DNA of 5,828 nucleotides, taken from contig VAZS01000137.1 of the NCBI GenBank assembly GCA_005884855.1, positions 1 through 5,828 of the forward strand, in the 5' to 3' direction. Position numbers and translations under genes: made by a program. The notes under the pieces were generated by a model. It made no database searches and was not told where the DNA came from. It saw only the letters and a program-made list of their open reading frames with translations. Shown here piece after piece: positions 5,652-5,828 of the stretch; position 1 is the stretch's first letter; every line of letters starts with the position of its first letter. This stretch comes from Alphaproteobacteria bacterium (GTDB lineage Bacteria; Pseudomonadota; Alphaproteobacteria; Rhizobiales; Xanthobacteraceae).

Positions 5652-5828
5652 TTAGCGATCCGCGGCAACTCGGACCCGAATTCCGCTATTGCCACTTGTT
5701 GAAACGATGGTTTGGCAGGTGGACCCGCGCGGACTTCGGCCTGACCTTTGAGCGTGCCAAAAATCGATGAGGATGCCGCCGCATAATGGAATTCATTGAT
5801 CGTGCGACAGATCACGTCCGCCTTGACG
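5606..5828 (-). other. Open frame entering from the right edge, unrecognised
   Basis: A minus-strand frame is open from the right edge (VKADVICRTINEFHYAAASS) down to a stop at 5606 and would overlap the kinase 3' end by about 45 bp. The first 20 or so residues could be the end of a real convergent gene, but the rest reads like non-coding sequence and no family is recognised. On the plus strand the only other candidate is an ATG at 5786 (MEFIDRATDHVRLD) running off the edge, without a clear Shine-Dalgarno site. The 177 bp after the kinase hold no recognisable response regulator. A loose inverted repeat, GTCCGA (5643-5648) with TCGGAC (5670-5675), has no T-run. Confidence 0.2.

Noticed and set aside
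5643..5675. Terminator after the kinase (GTCCGA/TCGGAC)
   Set aside because: The arms are only 6 bp with a 21-bp gap, the first arm lies in the coding sequence, and no T-run follows.
5270..5770. 166-codon plus-strand ORF overlapping the kinase 3' end
   Set aside because: It is a frame-shifted shadow of the kinase ATPase region; its last 40 residues after the kinase match nothing I recognise.

Overview
The window looks like alphaproteobacterial chromosome or accessory DNA, most likely from the Bradyrhizobium/Rhodopseudomonas/Afipia group. This is inferred from moderately high GC (judged by eye), frequent GTG starts, and protein styles such as a FixL-like histidine kinase fused to an ABC-type sensor domain and an RND adaptor lipoprotein. 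The species cannot be fixed from sequence alone.

Layout. Positions 1-154 are two exact, head-to-tail copies of a 77-bp unit. They lie in the 3' end of a broken plus-strand gene that resembles DUF5681-type small proteins of mobile or phage-like regions. Around 222-240 this remnant meets the 3' end of a minus-strand ORF (222-1562). That ORF is an in-frame chimera: an almost complete RND-efflux adaptor lipoprotein (HlyD/MFP family) joined near 455-475 to the last ~77 codons of an AcrB-type RND pump. About 950 pump codons are missing between them. Upstream on the same strand, 69 bp away, is an intact chaA (1632-2738), a Ca2+/Na+:H+ antiporter. The minus-strand genes therefore read chaA -> adaptor-pump remnant, probably as one unit.

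From 2739 to about 3767 the content is ambiguous. A minus-strand ORF (2765-3220) with plausible helical protein character but no good start overlaps a plus-strand ORF (from 3071) that has a good Shine-Dalgarno site and two hydrophobic segments but a degenerate-looking C-terminal half. From about 3250 to 3767 I recognise nothing.

The right third carries a complete membrane-bound sensor histidine kinase (about 3768-5651, plus strand). It has a signal peptide, a periplasmic ABC substrate-binding-like sensor, one transmembrane helix, and a full kinase core with all catalytic boxes. No response regulator follows within the 177 bp left.

How the genes work together: chaA and the kinase are the two apparently functional genes and diverge from the ambiguous centre. 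The left end looks like the scar of a lost RND efflux operon abutting a mobile-type remnant. I see no CRISPR array, tRNA, rRNA, recognisable transposase or convincing new defence system. The most notable structures are the adaptor-pump fusion and the 77-bp repeat, and either could be an assembly product.
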